DNA of 64,000 nt, from the NCBI GenBank assembly GCA_005281725.1, contig SSBO01000012.1, forward strand, positions 1,223,911-1,287,910, written 5' to 3'. The stretch is from Wuchereria bancrofti (taxonomy: Eukaryota; Nematoda; Chromadorea; Rhabditida; Onchocercidae). Shown here in pieces: positions 62,807 to 64,000 of the stretch. Position 1 is the stretch's first letter. Every line of letters begins with the position of its first letter. The notes under the pieces are model-generated. The model had not been told where the DNA came from and did no database searches. It was given only the letters and a program-made list of their open reading frames with translations. The translations under genes and the position numbers were made by a program.

Positions 62807-63829
62807 TCGTATTTTGCTCATTTTGATTGGTTTCTCTCGAAAGCATTGCACTTTTCGGTTTCATTCCGTAATTTGCACGCTTTTGTCCGTTTTTGAAATC
62901 TATTCTTTCCGGCATGCTCACCTGTTTTAAACGTTTTCGTTTCAATCCCATCCAAAAATGTTACTTATCCTTCTTCTTCCCACTATCCCATTCCGAATAA
63001 TCATTTTATTTTATTTTATTTTTTTCTGTGAGAAATGGGCGGTTTATTATACTATTGGTGGTACAGGTGGTTTTAATATAAATTCACATTTTTATGAAAT
63101 TTCAAATTGTAGATGTTTAACAATTTTTATCATTTTTTTTTTCTTTCTCTCTCGTTTTTTTTTTCTCTGGATGAATTTTCGACAAGAATTGCTTGCTGTA
63201 ATTCATTTTTATTGTCTACCTATCACCTTGATGGTCCCATTCAATTATTTCATCGTTAAAAGTCATTTTTCATTCAATTTCAAAATTTTCTTCCTTCTTT
63301 TTTTTTCCTTTTTCTTCTCAACTTCTGTAAAAACTTTTATGCAATTTTTTATCACATGTTTGCATGATGCCCTGAAAAAAAAAAGAGAAAAAAAAATTTA
63401 TTAAAAGTATGTTTATGCGAAAATTAAATTTTCTAAAGATAAAAATATTGAAGCTTTTTTTCTTCAATTGAGACAAACGGAAATTGAAAAATGATAGTAT
63501 GCCGTTTCGTTGTGACAAATGTCTTTTTGCTTCCGATAAAGCTGAGAAATTTTAGAAGATTTAATTTGAAACTGCTACAGCGTCAATTTTATTACAACTC
63601 AATGAAGCTATGAAGAAAATTAAACTTTAAAATTTATTCTAATTAAGAAAATTTTTTTTTTTTTTGGCCTTCATAAGGATAGTAATAGTTTGTTGGGATA
63701 GAAATCTGATGTTTCTTTTTTTCTTTCTCCTTCATTTTTTTGTTTTATTTAAATAATAATTATTCAAAACATTCCATATATCAAAATGATTACTAGAAAT
63801 AATATAATCGATAATTGTAAATACTAATA

Positions 63830-63868
63830 AAATAATAATAGTGAATAACAAATAATGATAATGGTGAT

Positions 63869-63911
<43 letters not shown>

Positions 63912-64000
63912 TCAATAATGATGATAATAATATTATTAATAATGATAATAATAGTAATAATAGTGTTAATAATAATGATAATAGTAGTAATACTAGTAAT
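63830..64000. repeat. AAT/AGT/GAT trinucleotide microsatellite
   Basis: An interrupted triplet array running to the end of the window. Confidence 0.85.

Larger units (their letters stand above)
53563..64000. other. 10-kb microsatellite-rich desert upstream of CRTC
   Basis: No coding exon is supported apart from a weak possibility at 62951-62922 (minus; MGLKRKRLKQ followed by the donor GTGAGC), for which no partner exon was found. The sequence is dominated by simple repeats and homopolymers. The CRTC promoter and 5' UTR presumably lie at its left edge, with no element recognised. Confidence 0.55.

Noticed and set aside
62406..62951. Frames of up to 181 residues across 62.4-62.95 kb
   Set aside because: They run through 221 unknown bases and AAT repeats.

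Overview
The window reads as nuclear DNA of an AT-rich nematode, possibly a spirurid or filarial worm, although the clade is inference. The evidence is many short introns with nematode-type TTTTCAG acceptors and GTAAGT, GTTTGT or GTTTTT donors, long simple-repeat stretches, and animal gene families. Every gene is split by introns. I built the models by hand from reading-frame continuity, splice phase and family resemblance.

Layout. (1) 1-13102: AT-rich DNA around a three-exon FoxQ2-type forkhead gene (+, 3149-5206). (2) 13103-15262: a small four-exon gene (+) for an NTF2-like (SnoaL/DUF4440-type) protein, with a 36-bp minisatellite in its third intron. (3) 15263-19380: non-coding. It includes a 3-N gap flanked by two identical 158-bp copies, GT-rich microsatellites and a more GC-rich block with an 18-bp palindrome. 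(4) 19381-21938: seven-exon VAP gene (+; MSP domain, coiled coil, tail anchor). (5) 23773-25058: three-exon gene (+) that I do not recognise. (6) Minus-strand cluster 43228-25548, in transcription order: a long treslin/SLD3-like replication-initiation gene, a lysine-rich protein of unknown function, and PIGO (GPI ethanolamine phosphate transferase 3). The last two overlap: the stop of the lysine-rich protein lies inside PIGO's first coding exon in another frame. (7) 44-51.5 kb: AT-rich, with two minisatellites built on a CCGGAT core. (8) 53562-51484: two-exon CRTC gene (-), a CREB coactivator. (9) 54-64 kb: microsatellite-rich desert with GATA repeats, a 14-bp GGGAATGAATGAAT array, an A52/A31 tract and a 221-N gap inside an AAT repeat.

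Functionally these are ordinary housekeeping and regulatory genes: membrane contact (VAP), GPI-anchor synthesis (PIGO), replication licensing (treslin-like) and transcription (FoxQ2, CRTC). The plus-strand and minus-strand blocks converge at about 25.1-25.5 kb. I see no CRISPR array, prokaryotic operon, virus or intact transposon. The most unusual item is the overlap between the lysine-rich protein and PIGO at 31.03-31.05 kb.
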